DNA of 64,000 nt from Betaproteobacteria bacterium (GCA_016861185.1 BOKW01000006.1:1-64000); one strand, 5' to 3'; positions 17,354-25,967 are shown, numbered from the stretch's first letter. The notes: generated by a model from the sequence alone, not told the origin. Program-made: numbers and translations.

Positions 17354-19258
17354 TCAGTGCGCGTGCGCCTTGGCGACGAGGATGCCGGTGTTCTGGCGGA
17401 CGTACAGCTCGTCCCACATGTCCTCGGCGCGCTTGTCGCGGTACAGCAGCGAGCCGAGGATCACCGCGAGGAAGCCCAGCGGAATCGAGATCAGCCCCGG
17501 GTTCTTCAGTTCGAACAGCGGCTTTTCGAGGCCGACCAGGCTGGTGTTCTCGTTCTTGAAGCGCTCCAGATCGCCTTTGGCCTTGGCCACTGCCGCCTCC
17601 AGCGCCTTCGCGTCTTTCTCGGCCTTCGCGACGCGGGCGGCGTCGCCCGACGCAAGCGCTTCCTTGAGCGCCGCTTCGCGTGCCGGCGCACCGTCGAGCA
17701 CCTTCTGCGCGGCGGCCTTCATCGCCAGCGGGTAGGTCATGTTCGGCGAGACCAGCACGAGGCCGATCGCAGTCAGCGTGCCCACGACCATGCCGGCCAT
17801 GATGCCGCCGGTGTTGCAGCGTTTCCAGTACAGCGTCAGCAGCACGCACGGGAAATTGGCCGAGGCTGCGACCGCGAACGCGAGCGCGACCAGATGCGCC
17901 ACGTTCTGGCCCTTGGCGAGGATGCCGATCGCGATCGCCAGCGCGCCGACGATCACGGTCGCGATGCGCGCGGCCTTGACCTGTTCCTGCGGCGTAGCGT
18001 GCTCGCCGCGGATCACGCCGACGTAGAGATCGTGCGCCATCGCCGAAGCGGCTGCGAGCACGAGGCCCGCGACCACCGCCACGATGGTGGCGAACGCCAC
18101 CGCCGCGACGAAGGCGAGGAACAGGTTGCCGAAGAAGCTGTCCGGCCCGCCGCCGACGAACTGCGCGAGCAGCGGCGCGGCCATGTTGCCGCCGGCGTCG
18201 ACCGCGCGGATGTTGGGTGCGCCGACCTTCATCGCCGCGCCCAGCCCGAGGAACAGCGTCAGCACGTAGAAGCCGCCGATGATCGCCATCGCCCAGATCA
18301 CGCTCTTGCGCGCTTCCTGCGCCGTCGGCACGGTGAAGAAGCGCATCAGGATGTGCGGCAGGCCGGCGGTGCCGAACACCAGCGCCATGCCGAGCGAAAT
18401 CTGGTCGATCGGCGCCTTGAACAGCAGCCCCGGTTCGAGGAAGCGCTGGCCCAGTTCGGCCGCGCTCATGTTCTTCGCCGCGTCGCCGAGCAGCGCCGCG
18501 ACCTGGGCCTGGATCCCGGCGTCGCCCACCGCTGCCTCGAGAAAGCCCGGCAGCGAGAAACCGTAGGGCGTCCAGACGAACATCACGAGCAGGATCGACG
18601 CGGTGACCAGCAGGATCGCCTTGATGATCTGCACCCAGGTCGTCGCGACCATGCCGCCGAACAGCACGTAGCCCAGCATCAGCACGCCGACCGTGATCAC
18701 CGAGATCTCGTAGTCGATGCCGACCAGCGTCTTGACCAGCACGCCGCCGCCGACCATCTGCGCGGTCAGATAGAAGGTCGACACGGTGATCACCGAGATC
18801 GCGCCGACGACGCGCGTCTTCTTCGGGTCGTTGCGGTAGGCGAGGATGTCCGCAAGCGTGTACTTGCCGATGTTGCGGCAGGGCTCGGCGATCACCAGCA
18901 GCACGGTGATGTAGGCCACCAGCCAGCCGACCGAATACATGAAGCCGTCGTAGCCGTACAGCGAAATCAGTCCGGCGATGCCGAGGAAGCTCGCCGCCGA
19001 CAGATAGTCGCCGGCGATCGCCCAGCCGTTCTGCAGGCCCGACACGCCGCCGCCCGCGGTGTAGAAGTCGGAGGCGGACTTCACGCGCTTGGCCGCGAGG
19101 TACGTGACGAACATCGTGACGCCGATGATCGCGGCGAACACGATGAAGGTGAGCCAGCGCCATTCGGCGCCGACCGTGCCTTGTGCGAACGCAGGCAGCG
19201 CGATCAGGGGCAGCGACAGCGCGCCGGCCGCGAGGTACAACGACTTGCGCGCGTTCAT
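17354..19258 (-). CDS. ActP-like sodium:solute (acetate-type) symporter
   Basis: A 634-aa member of the sodium:solute symporter family, closest in layout to cation/acetate symporter ActP. A cleavable signal (ending LPAFAQG) precedes about 13 membrane helices. Diagnostic blocks are SASDFYTAGGGVSGLQNGWAIAGDYLSAASFLG and the LGLGAAMKVG region. It is about 85 residues longer than E. coli ActP (549 aa). The excess is an Ala/Lys/Glu-rich charged segment at about 510-580 (APAREAALKEALASGD ... AKAKGDLERFKNEN), likely a coiled coil placed before the last helix. The ATG overlaps the DUF485 gene stop (ATGA). Substrate by homology: acetate or another short carboxylate. Confidence 0.87.
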   Translation of the reverse strand: MNARKSLYLAAGALSLPLIALPAFAQGTVGAEWRWLTFIVFAAIIGVTMFVTYLAAKRVKSASDFYTAGGGVSGLQNGWAIAGDYLSAASFLGIAGLISLYGYDGFMYSVGWLVAYITVLLVIAEPCRNIGKYTLADILAYRNDPKKTRVVGAISVITVSTFYLTAQMVGGGVLVKTLVGIDYEISVITVGVLMLGYVLFGGMVATTWVQIIKAILLVTASILLVMFVWTPYGFSLPGFLEAAVGDAGIQAQVAALLGDAAKNMSAAELGQRFLEPGLLFKAPIDQISLGMALVFGTAGLPHILMRFFTVPTAQEARKSVIWAMAIIGGFYVLTLFLGLGAAMKVGAPNIRAVDAGGNMAAPLLAQFVGGGPDSFFGNLFLAFVAAVAFATIVAVVAGLVLAAASAMAHDLYVGVIRGEHATPQEQVKAARIATVIVGALAIAIGILAKGQNVAHLVALAFAVAASANFPCVLLTLYWKRCNTGGIMAGMVVGTLTAIGLVLVSPNMTYPLAMKAAAQKVLDGAPAREAALKEALASGDAARVAKAEKDAKALEAAVAKAKGDLERFKNENTSLVGLEKPLFELKNPGLISIPLGFLAVILGSLLYRDKRAEDMWDELYVRQNTGILVAKAHAH

Positions 19259-19599
19259 GACGTCCTCCCGATCTTCTCGGCGTCGCGGATCAGCTCGCGC
19301 GCCATTTCGTCGAACTCCGCGTTGGCGCGGCGCGAGTAGTGGAACGCGATGCCCCACGCGACGACGAACTCGGTCAGCGCGAAAGCGATGCCGACGTTCA
19401 GCGGCCCCCACAGCCTGATCTTGAAGACTTCGGGGAAATACGCTGCGCCGATCGGCAGCAGGAAGTAGAAGACGATCGAGAACAGCATCAGGCTCGCGAG
19501 AAAGCGGACCTTTCTGCTGTGCAGCCGCTGGAAGCGCGGGTCGGCGTCGATCGCCGCCCAGTTCAATGACGGCGCGTTCGCCGCTTGTCCGGCAGACAT
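19255..19599 (-). CDS. DUF485 family small membrane subunit
   Basis: A 114-aa inner-membrane protein of the DUF485 (YjcH) family. It has a short N-tail ending DPRFQRLHSRKVRF, two helices (about 38-60 and 72-94), and the closing block HYSRRANAEFDEMARELI typical of the family. YjcH-like proteins are encoded next to acetate permeases and are thought to assist them. The start at 19599 is fixed by a strong GGGGAGG ribosome site 5 bases upstream. The stop overlaps the symporter start, so the two products are made together. Confidence 0.88.
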   Translation of the reverse strand: MSAGQAANAPSLNWAAIDADPRFQRLHSRKVRFLASLMLFSIVFYFLLPIGAAYFPEVFKIRLWGPLNVGIAFALTEFVVAWGIAFHYSRRANAEFDEMARELIRDAEKIGRTS

Positions 19600-19838
19600 G
19601 GCTTTCCTCCCCAGGGTCATGGGTGGTCGGCCGATACAAGCTAGCGCCGGATCAGCGACGGTGCAAGCATGCGGGCAGACCGGTTCGGGTGTTGCGCTGC
19701 GCACCGGTTCTGTTGCCGACTTCGCAGCGCAAGGGCAGTGTAGGGGGCGAAGCTGTCACCAGCCTGACCCCAAGCTTGCGCCAGACTTACATGCGGGATA
19801 TCCGGAAGCGGCGCGCCGCCAGCGCGCCGCGGTCCGGC

Positions 19839-21827
19839 TCAGGGCAGCGCGGTCGTGCCGGCGGCTTTGGGGGAAACCACGCCGAGCCGCGCCTTCAGCG
19901 ACTGCGCCTGCTTCTCGAACAGGGCCGCGTAATAGACGGTGTTCGACATCACGCGCTTGACGTAGTCGCGCGTTTCGTTGAACGGAATCGTCTCGGCGAA
20001 GATCGCGCCTTCGACCGGCCGCGCCAGCGCGGCGCGCCACGCGCGCGGGCGGCTCGGTCCGGCGTTGTACGCGGCCGAAGCGAGCACCGGATGGCCGTCG
20101 AGGTCGTCGAAGACCATGCGCAGATAGGCGGTGCCGAGCTGCAGGTTCACGTCCAGATCGGTGAGCCGCGCGGCGCGGTAGTCGGACACGCCCATGCGGC
20201 GCGCGACGTAGCGCGCGGTCGCGGGCATGATCTGCATCAGCCCCTGCGCGCCGGCCGACGAGCGCGCGTCCTGAATGAAGCGCGACTCCTGCCGGATCAG
20301 CCCGTACACCCAGGTCTCGTCGAGGCCGGCCGCCTGCGCGTGGCGCGCCAGCGTCTCGCGGTGCGGCGCCGGGAAGCGCTGCGTGAAGTCGTGCTCTTCG
20401 CGCGTCCGCTCGGAGGTGGCGATCATGCGGTCGTATACGCCGCGGCTGCGCGCGTATTCGGCGGCGGCGAGCAGCTTGCGATCGTCGAAGCCGCGCAGCT
20501 GCCATGACCATTCGCGGTTGCCCTCGACGCGCAGCCCCAGCTCGTAGAACTTCAGCGCGCGGTCGAAGCCCGCGTTCACCGCGAAGCCCGCCACCTGCTG
20601 CTCGGTGGGCGGCGTGGGGCGCGGCGGCAGCGCGATCGGCAGGCCCAGTTCTTCGGCCGCGAGCTTGCCGTAGAAGTTGAAGCGGTGCGCGATCGACCTG
20701 TATTGCGCCTGTGCCTCGCCGTCGCGGCCGTCGGCGGCGAGCGCGCGCCCGTACCAGTACACCCACGCCGGCTCGCGCCGCAGGTCGGCCGGCATGCGCT
20801 CGATCGTGCTGCGGACCATCTCCCAATCGGGCCCGCGCGGCGCGCGCAACGCCGCGCGCACCTGCCATTCGAGCACCTCGTCGGCGCGTGCCGCGTCGTC
20901 GCCGGTGCCGACCTGTTCGCCGCCGCGGCGGTACCAGTCGACCGCCTCGGGGAGCAACTTGAACGCACCCATGTGGCCGATCCGACCCCACACGATGCCG
21001 CGCTGCTCGGGCGAAAAGTGCAGGTCCAGCGCGCCGGCGTAGCGCGCCGCCAGCGCAGGCTCGTCGCGCGCGAGCCGAACGATCGCGACGATTGCCAGCT
21101 CGCGCTGCGTTTCGGTCAGCCGTCGTTCGTGCGCAGCGAGCCAGGCGGCCGGGCGGTCGACCGCCTGCGCGAACTGCGCGGCGTCGAGGTTCGGGATTGC
21201 CGCCGCGAGCCGCTTGGCGGTCGCGATCTGGTTCTGCTCGACCAGCGCGCGCACGCGCTCCCAGGGCGAGATGTGTGCGGACGCGAGCAGCGCGTCGGTG
21301 AGCGCCATGCAGCCTTCGCCGCCCGATTCGCGGCTCGCGGCCAGCACGCGGCGCGCCTCGCGCGCGAGCTCGTCGATGCGGCGGCCTTCGTTGCGCGTAT
21401 AGCGCACGAGCATCGCGTAGCAGCGAAGCTGGCCGTCGTCGTTCCACACGAGCCGCGGCAGTTCGCGCGAAAAGGTCGCGTGGTCGCCGCGCGCGCCGAG
21501 CGCGAGCAGCCACTCGAGCCGCATCCGGTCCGCGACGTAGGTGCCCGCGTGGCGTTCGAGGAAGCGCGCGACCGCGGCGTCGACCTGCTCCTGCGGGTCG
21601 CTGTGCAGCCGCACCTGCAGGCGCCAGAACTCGACGTACGAGGCGAGCGGATGCTCCTCGAGCACGGCCGCCAGCGCGGCGAGCCGCTCTTCGTCGCCGA
21701 CGCGGGCGGCCTCGCGCGCGGCGAGAAAGGCGTCGTCGGGCGACAGCGTGGCTACGTTCGCAGCGGCGGGCGGCGGCGCCGCGATCAGCAGCGCGGCAAT
21801 ACAGGAGACAGCGAGACGAAACGACAT
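19839..21827 (-). CDS. soluble lytic murein transglycosylase
   Basis: A 662-aa periplasmic protein of the Slt70 type, which cleaves peptidoglycan to 1,6-anhydromuropeptides. A signal peptide (residues 1-24, ending PPPAAANVA) is followed by a long alpha-superhelical region to about residue 500 and a C-terminal SLT domain. The catalytic Glu is in YGLIRQESRFIQDARSSAGAQGLMQIMP, with the later motif ASAAYNAGP. Start at 21827 from the signal peptide. The gap to the DUF485 gene start at 19599 (about 240 bases) contains no gene I can support. Confidence 0.93.
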   Translation of the reverse strand: MSFRLAVSCIAALLIAAPPPAAANVATLSPDDAFLAAREAARVGDEERLAALAAVLEEHPLASYVEFWRLQVRLHSDPQEQVDAAVARFLERHAGTYVADRMRLEWLLALGARGDHATFSRELPRLVWNDDGQLRCYAMLVRYTRNEGRRIDELAREARRVLAASRESGGEGCMALTDALLASAHISPWERVRALVEQNQIATAKRLAAAIPNLDAAQFAQAVDRPAAWLAAHERRLTETQRELAIVAIVRLARDEPALAARYAGALDLHFSPEQRGIVWGRIGHMGAFKLLPEAVDWYRRGGEQVGTGDDAARADEVLEWQVRAALRAPRGPDWEMVRSTIERMPADLRREPAWVYWYGRALAADGRDGEAQAQYRSIAHRFNFYGKLAAEELGLPIALPPRPTPPTEQQVAGFAVNAGFDRALKFYELGLRVEGNREWSWQLRGFDDRKLLAAAEYARSRGVYDRMIATSERTREEHDFTQRFPAPHRETLARHAQAAGLDETWVYGLIRQESRFIQDARSSAGAQGLMQIMPATARYVARRMGVSDYRAARLTDLDVNLQLGTAYLRMVFDDLDGHPVLASAAYNAGPSRPRAWRAALARPVEGAIFAETIPFNETRDYVKRVMSNTVYYAALFEKQAQSLKARLGVVSPKAAGTTALP

Positions 21828-21985
21828 CGGAGTCAGACTAGCAGTACGAGCGAAGGCGCGGCAAGCCTTGCTTCGAAAGACGAATCGGACAAAAGTTTGC
21901 ACAAGCCGCGTACGGGTCGAACGCCGAATATTCACGGCCCTTCGTTTCGCAATGCCCGTATTCTGCGGCCAGACCGCACCGCGCG

Positions 21986-22558
21986 ATGGGAACGAAAGAC
22001 CCGACGATCCAGCCCGACTCCGAACGCGCCGGCCTGCGCGCGCGTTTACTCGCGGCGCGCGCGGCGCTGGCCGATCGGGAAGTCCGCGAGCGCGCGTTGG
22101 TCGCGCGCGTCGGCCGCTGGCTGCGCACGATGCCGGTGGTGCGGCTTGCGTTCTTCTGGCCGGTGCGCGGCGAGCCCGATCTGACGCCGGTGATCCGCGA
22201 GTGGCTGGCGGAAAGCGCCGGACGGACGGCAGCGCTGCCCGTGGTCGCCGGCGAAGTGCTCGAGTTCGCAGCGTGGACGCCGCACACGCCGATGCAGGCC
22301 GGCGCCTACGGCATCGCGGTGCCCGCGGTCGTGCAGAGGGTCGTGCCGCAGCTTCTTCTGATCCCGTGCGTCGGAATCGACAACCAGCGTTACCGGCTCG
22401 GTTACGGCGGCGGCTTCTACGACCGCACCGCGGCCGCGTTCGCGGTGCGCCCGGCGCTGGTCGGCGTGGGTTTCGATTGCGGCCGCATCGCGTCGATCGA
22501 TCCGCAGCCGCACGACGTACGGCTCGACCTGGTCATCACCGAGTCGGGCGTGCTTTAG
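21986..22558 (+). CDS. 5-formyltetrahydrofolate cyclo-ligase
   Basis: A 190-aa enzyme of the YgfA/MTHFS family converting 5-formyl-THF to 5,10-methenyl-THF with ATP. The C-terminal motif RLGYGGGFYDR is diagnostic, preceded by LLIPCVGID. The N-terminal RARLLAARAAL carries the basic residues that bind the phosphate, and FFWPVRGEPDL is the folate-pocket block. Divergent from the transglycosylase gene across a 158-base region. In gammaproteobacteria this gene often follows 6S RNA; I could not recognise a 6S RNA here. A palindromic repeat follows the stop codon. Confidence 0.92.
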   Translation: MGTKDPTIQPDSERAGLRARLLAARAALADREVRERALVARVGRWLRTMPVVRLAFFWPVRGEPDLTPVIREWLAESAGRTAALPVVAGEVLEFAAWTPHTPMQAGAYGIAVPAVVQRVVPQLLLIPCVGIDNQRYRLGYGGGFYDRTAAAFAVRPALVGVGFDCGRIASIDPQPHDVRLDLVITESGVL

Positions 22559-22656
22559 TTCGGATTGCGCGATTCGGATCGCGGATTGCGACGCAGACGC
22601 CGGTCGCTCAGCGCCGCACGTCGACGCCCAGCGCAATCCGCGATCCGCAATCCGAA
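22559..22656. repeat. GGATTGCG-family long inverted repeat
   Basis: Left arm 22559-22590 (TTCGGATTGCG ... GGATCGCGGATTGCG) and right arm 22632-22656 (CGCAATCCGCGATCCGCAATC + CGAA) are inverted copies; 25 bases match if a 7-base insertion in the left arm is allowed. It lies between two convergent genes, where it could act as a two-way terminator or RNA-stabilising hairpin. Confidence 0.85.
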
Positions 22657-22669
22657 CAGCACGATCCGA

Positions 22670-23629
22670 TCACGTGAGCCGGTGCGGCCCGCGTTTGAAC
22701 TCCTCGACGACCCACGCACGGAAGGTCTCGACCTGCGGCAGGTGGGCGCGGCGCGGGTTGACGATCAGGAAGTAGCGGTAGCCGGAGCGCATCCGCAGCT
22801 TCGGGAACGGCATCGCAAGATCGCCGCTGGCCACCAGATCGTCGAGGAACGGCGTGCGCACCATCGCGACGCCCTGGCCGCGCACGGCGGCCTGCACCGC
22901 CTGGTCCAGGTACGTGAAGTAAAGGCGGCCGGCGCGCGGCCGCACCGGGCCGGCTTTGACGAATTCGAACCAGCGCACCCAACTGCTGTAGGGTGAACTG
23001 GGCAAGCCGTCGTCCATTTCGAGTAGCGGCAGGCTCAACAGATCCGCGGGCGTATTCAGGACGGCGCCCGACGATTCGAGCAGGCGCGGGCTCAGCGCCG
23101 GCGCGACTTCCTCTTCGCCGAGCAGCAGCGCGCTCGGATCGACGCTCGAGCCGGGCCGCAGCCAGCGGATCGCCATGTCGATCTCCTCGGCCTCGAGGTC
23201 GACCAGACGGTCGGCCGCGTCGATGCGGATCTCGATCTCCGGGTGCGCCTTCTGGAACGCCGCGAGCCGCGGCACGAGCCACAGCGACGCGAACGAGGCG
23301 TAGGTCGCGACCGTCACGCGCGGCGGCCCGCCGACACCGCGGATCTCGTCGACGCAGCGGTCGATCGCGCCGATGCTCTGGCGCACGGCGGCGTACAGCC
23401 GCTCGCCGGCGGGGGTCAGCTCGAGCGCGCGCGTGCGGCGGACGAACAGCGGCTTGCCGACCTGCCGTTCGAGCGAAGCGATCTGGCGGCTGATCGACGA
23501 CTGCGTCAGGTTCAGCTCGGCGGCCGCCAGCGTGAACGACAGGTGGCGCGCCGCGCTTTCGAAGCCGCGCAGCGCGGCCAGCGCGATCGGTCGCGCGGCG
23601 CGGCGCGCTGCGGCGGGTTTGGCGGACAT
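22670..23629 (-). CDS. LysR family transcriptional regulator
   Basis: A 319-aa LysR-type regulator. The winged helix-turn-helix is at residues 15-75 (LRGFESAARHLSFTLAAAELNLTQSSISRQIASLE, then LFVRRTRALELTPAGERL). The effector-binding domain follows from about 95 (VTVATYASFASLWLVPRLAAF), as in GcvA-like members. Start at 23629 (MSAKPAAA) is preferred; an in-frame ATG at 23677 would add 16 poorly conserved residues. A DUF2917 gene is divergent at 23788. LysR-DUF2917 pairs are common in Burkholderiales, so that gene is the likely target; the inducer is unknown. Confidence 0.92.
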   Translation of the reverse strand: MSAKPAAARRAARPIALAALRGFESAARHLSFTLAAAELNLTQSSISRQIASLERQVGKPLFVRRTRALELTPAGERLYAAVRQSIGAIDRCVDEIRGVGGPPRVTVATYASFASLWLVPRLAAFQKAHPEIEIRIDAADRLVDLEAEEIDMAIRWLRPGSSVDPSALLLGEEEVAPALSPRLLESSGAVLNTPADLLSLPLLEMDDGLPSSPYSSWVRWFEFVKAGPVRPRAGRLYFTYLDQAVQAAVRGQGVAMVRTPFLDDLVASGDLAMPFPKLRMRSGYRYFLIVNPRRAHLPQVETFRAWVVEEFKRGPHRLT

Positions 23630-23787
23630 CGTGCGGTCGGTTCCGGTCGGGTTCGAGACGATCGGGCGACCATACATGCACTTCGTGCATCCATCAACTG
23701 CGATCTTTTCGTTTGTCGAGCAGACGCCCTAGGCATCTAATTCGACCGTGCCGACGCACTCATGCGCCGAACGAATGGGAGAAGTCG

Positions 23788-24135
23788 ATGAGCTGGGAAC
23801 CGATGACCGTGCGCACGATCGACCTGGGCTACGAACAGATGCTGATGTTCGAATCGCACCCGGGCGCGAAGGTGCGCGTGTTGTACGGCAGCATCTGGCT
23901 GACCGAAGAAGGACTCCCGCAGGACGCGATCGCCGGCAGCGGCGACGAAGTCGCGCTGCGGGCGCGCGGCACCGCGCTGCTCGAGAGCCTCGCGCCTTCG
24001 CGCGTCGAGATCGTCGAGCGCGTGTCGCACGCGCCGCGTCTGTGGCGCCGCATCGTCGACGCGGCCGGCGCGGTCGCGCGCGGCGTGCAGCGCTGGCGCA
24101 CGCGGCTGCAATTGGCCGGCGCGCAGCCCGGCTGA
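23788..24135 (+). CDS. DUF2917 domain protein
   Basis: A 115-aa protein with a DUF2917 core: the block ARVRVLYGSIWLTEEGLPQD-like stretch, then DEVALRARGTALLESLAPSRVEI, read as a small beta-barrel/cupin-like fold. A basic tail follows (RLWRRIVDAAGAVARG). The start at 23788 has GGGAGAAG just upstream. Function unknown. It is divergent from the LysR gene, 158 bases away, and is followed 46 bases later by a 66-aa gene. Confidence 0.8.
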   Translation: MSWEPMTVRTIDLGYEQMLMFESHPGAKVRVLYGSIWLTEEGLPQDAIAGSGDEVALRARGTALLESLAPSRVEIVERVSHAPRLWRRIVDAAGAVARGVQRWRTRLQLAGAQPG

Positions 24136-24181
24136 GTCCGGTCCCACCCGTCGCGATCGCTGTCGAGCCAAGGAGGCTGCC

Positions 24182-24382
24182 GTGAACGCGTGGAAACTCG
24201 ATTCGTTGTGGATGTGGCTGCTCGGACTCGTCGCGGCCGCGGTGCTCGGCGGCGCGGTGCTCGACATCGGCGCAGCGACCGCCGGCGGCGTTGCGCGGGC
24301 GCTCGCGGATGCGTCGACGGACGCGAGCCCAAGCGCGGACGCGCGCGCCGTCCGGGCCGGCGCGCTCGCCTGTCTGATCTGA
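24182..24382 (+). CDS. small membrane protein, 66 aa
   Basis: A 66-aa protein with one clear membrane helix (about residues 9-33: LWMWLLGLVAAAVLGGAVLD) and an Ala/Asp/Ser-rich tail. Not recognised. Translation is supported by an excellent AAGGAGGCTGCC before the GTG start and by its position directly behind the DUF2917 gene. The stop is 16 bases from the convergent metF stop. Confidence 0.6.
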   Translation: MNAWKLDSLWMWLLGLVAAAVLGGAVLDIGAATAGGVARALADASTDASPSADARAVRAGALACLI

Positions 24383-24398
24383 GTTCGACGGCGGCCGT

Positions 24399-25241
24399 TC
24401 AGCCGGCCGGCAGACCGAGACGCTGCCAGATCGCGAGCGTCGGCTCGGCCTGATTCATCGTGTAGAAGTGCAGGCCGGGGGCGTCGACCGCGAGAACCTG
24501 TTCGCACAGGTCGGTGACGACGTCCAGGCCGAAGGCGCGGATCGATTCGCGGTCGTCGCCGAAGCTCTCCAGCCGCTTGCGGATCCAGCGCGGTATCTCC
24601 GCGCCGCAGGCGTCGGAAAAGCGCGCGAGTTGCGCGTAGTTGGTGATCGGCATGATGCCCGGCACGATCGGCACCGTGCAGCCGAGCGCAGCGACGTCGT
24701 CGACGAAGCGGAAGTACGCGTCCGAGTTGTAGAAATACTGCGTGATCGCCGAATCGGCGCCGGCGCGCACCTTGCGCACGAAATTGGCGAGATCCTCGGC
24801 GGGCGAACGCGCCTGGGGGTGATACTCGGGATACGCGGCGACTTCGACGTGGAACCAGTCGCCGGTTTCGGTGCGGATGAACTCGACCAGCTCGTTCGCA
24901 TAGCGGAAGTCGCCGGCGCCGCCGGCCGCACCCGAAGGCAGGTCGCCGCGCAGCGCGACGAGCCGCCGGATGCCGGCGGCGCGATAGCGCTGCAGCAGTT
25001 CGCGCACCGAGGCGCGCGTCGAGCCGATGCACGAAATGTGCGGCGCGACCGGGCGGCCTTCGGCGTGGATCTCCAGAACGGTCGCGAGCGTGCCCTCGCG
25101 GGTCGAACCGCCGGCGCCGAACGTGACGGAGAAGAACTCCGGATTCACCGTCGCCAGCCGCGCGCGCACGCCGCGCAGCTTGTCGGCGCCTTCGGGCGTC
25201 TTCGGCGGAAAGAACTCGAAGCTGAAGGTGCGCTGGGTCAT
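24399..25241 (-). CDS. metF: methylenetetrahydrofolate reductase
   Basis: A 280-aa FAD enzyme reducing 5,10-methylene-THF to 5-methyl-THF for methionine synthesis. The N-terminal SFEFFPPKTPEG is the family hallmark (catalytic Glu). Later come FFSVTFGAGGSTR, HISCIGS, RRLVALRGDLP, the FAD-binding ITQYFYNSDAYFRF, PGIMPITNY and the terminal LHFYTMN. Length fits bacterial MetF (about 280-296 aa). It is last in a run ahcY, holin-like gene, membrane gene, metF on one strand, so the SAH riboswitch upstream of ahcY may also govern it. Confidence 0.95.
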   Translation of the reverse strand: MTQRTFSFEFFPPKTPEGADKLRGVRARLATVNPEFFSVTFGAGGSTREGTLATVLEIHAEGRPVAPHISCIGSTRASVRELLQRYRAAGIRRLVALRGDLPSGAAGGAGDFRYANELVEFIRTETGDWFHVEVAAYPEYHPQARSPAEDLANFVRKVRAGADSAITQYFYNSDAYFRFVDDVAALGCTVPIVPGIMPITNYAQLARFSDACGAEIPRWIRKRLESFGDDRESIRAFGLDVVTDLCEQVLAVDAPGLHFYTMNQAEPTLAIWQRLGLPAG

Positions 25242-25251
25242 CGCGGCGGGG

Positions 25252-25614
25252 TCAGGAGAGCAGGTTGAGCAGTGTGTATCCGGCGGTCGCCGCGAGAATC
25301 AGCAGCGCAAAGAACCCGGCCAGCCCGGCCAGCGCGCGCAGGCGCGCCCCAGCCGGTCGGCTGCGCAGCAGGTAATAGGGCACGGCGACGAACGCCAGCA
25401 GCACGATGCCCAGGTTCAGCAGCGGCGAGCGCCGGTAGCCGACGTGCTGACTGTCCACGTAGACCCAGCCGAAAGTCAGCGCACCGAAGGCGACGTTGTA
25501 GGTCGCCGTCCACAACGGCGGCTCGGAGGTGCCGCGCGCCTCGAACCACGCGGTCGTCGCGCCGATCAGCGCCGACAGCGCGAGCAGCGCCCAGAGCAGA
25601 TGCCGGCCGATCAT
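25252..25614 (-). CDS. four-helix membrane protein, unknown
   Basis: A 120-aa hydrophobic protein with about four membrane helices (residues 5-20, 33-50, 65-82 and 92-115) and little soluble sequence. Not assigned to a named family. The ATG at 25614 overlaps the stop of the holin-like gene (ATGA), and its own stop is 10 bases before metF, so it sits within the ahcY-metF operon. A link to methionine or methyl metabolism is only inferred from position. Confidence 0.7.
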   Translation of the reverse strand: MIGRHLLWALLALSALIGATTAWFEARGTSEPPLWTATYNVAFGALTFGWVYVDSQHVGYRRSPLLNLGIVLLAFVAVPYYLLRSRPAGARLRALAGLAGFFALLILAATAGYTLLNLLS

Positions 25615-25967
25615 CGCGCGCCGCTCGTCCGCCTCGGCAGCAGCGCCGAAAACGCCCACGAGAACAGGCTGAACAGGATCGCGCCGGCCACGCCCCACCA
25701 GAACCCGGCGACGTGAAAGCCCGGCAGCAGCGCGCCCACGCCCCAGAACAAAAGGCCATTCAGGACGAACAGGAACAGGCCGAGCGTCACGATCGTCACC
25801 GGCAGCGTCAGGATCACGAGCACCGGCTTGACGAGCGCATTGACCAGACCGAGCACGATCGCGGCAATGAAGGCGTGCACGGGATCCTGCACCTGGACGC
25901 CGGGCAGGATCAGCGTGACCAGCCACAACGCGACCGCGTTGAGGATCCAGACAAGGAGGATGCGCAT
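25611..25967 (-). CDS. phage holin family 4 / YvlD-like membrane protein
   Basis: A 118-aa protein with four membrane helices. The start MRILLVWILNAVALWLVTLILPGVQV and the middle ALVKPVLVILTLPVTIVTLGLFLFVLNG are diagnostic of the family annotated as phage holin family 4 (YvlD-like). The name is historical; no phage genes are near, and chromosomal members have unknown functions. It lies between ahcY and metF, an arrangement I recall from other betaproteobacteria. Start at 25967 follows AAGGAGG-poor sequence and rests on family alignment. Confidence 0.85.
   Translation of the reverse strand: MRILLVWILNAVALWLVTLILPGVQVQDPVHAFIAAIVLGLVNALVKPVLVILTLPVTIVTLGLFLFVLNGLLFWGVGALLPGFHVAGFWWGVAGAILFSLFSWAFSALLPRRTSGAR

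Noticed and set aside
15092-19339. A 1,415-codon open frame on the plus strand
   Set aside because: It lies opposite the DUF294 and symporter genes, both with clear family motifs. Its product is dominated by Arg, Asp, Gln, His and Val in the pattern expected from the antisense of GC-rich codons, and it has no recognisable domain.
21828-21985. 6S RNA gene before the 5-formyl-THF cyclo-ligase gene
   Set aside because: The position would be classical, but the gap is only 158 bases and I see no long closing stem with a central bubble. A covariance search would decide.
25611-25967. Prophage remnant suggested by the holin-like gene
   Set aside because: The family name is historical; the gene lies in a metabolic operon with no phage genes, integrase or att sites nearby.
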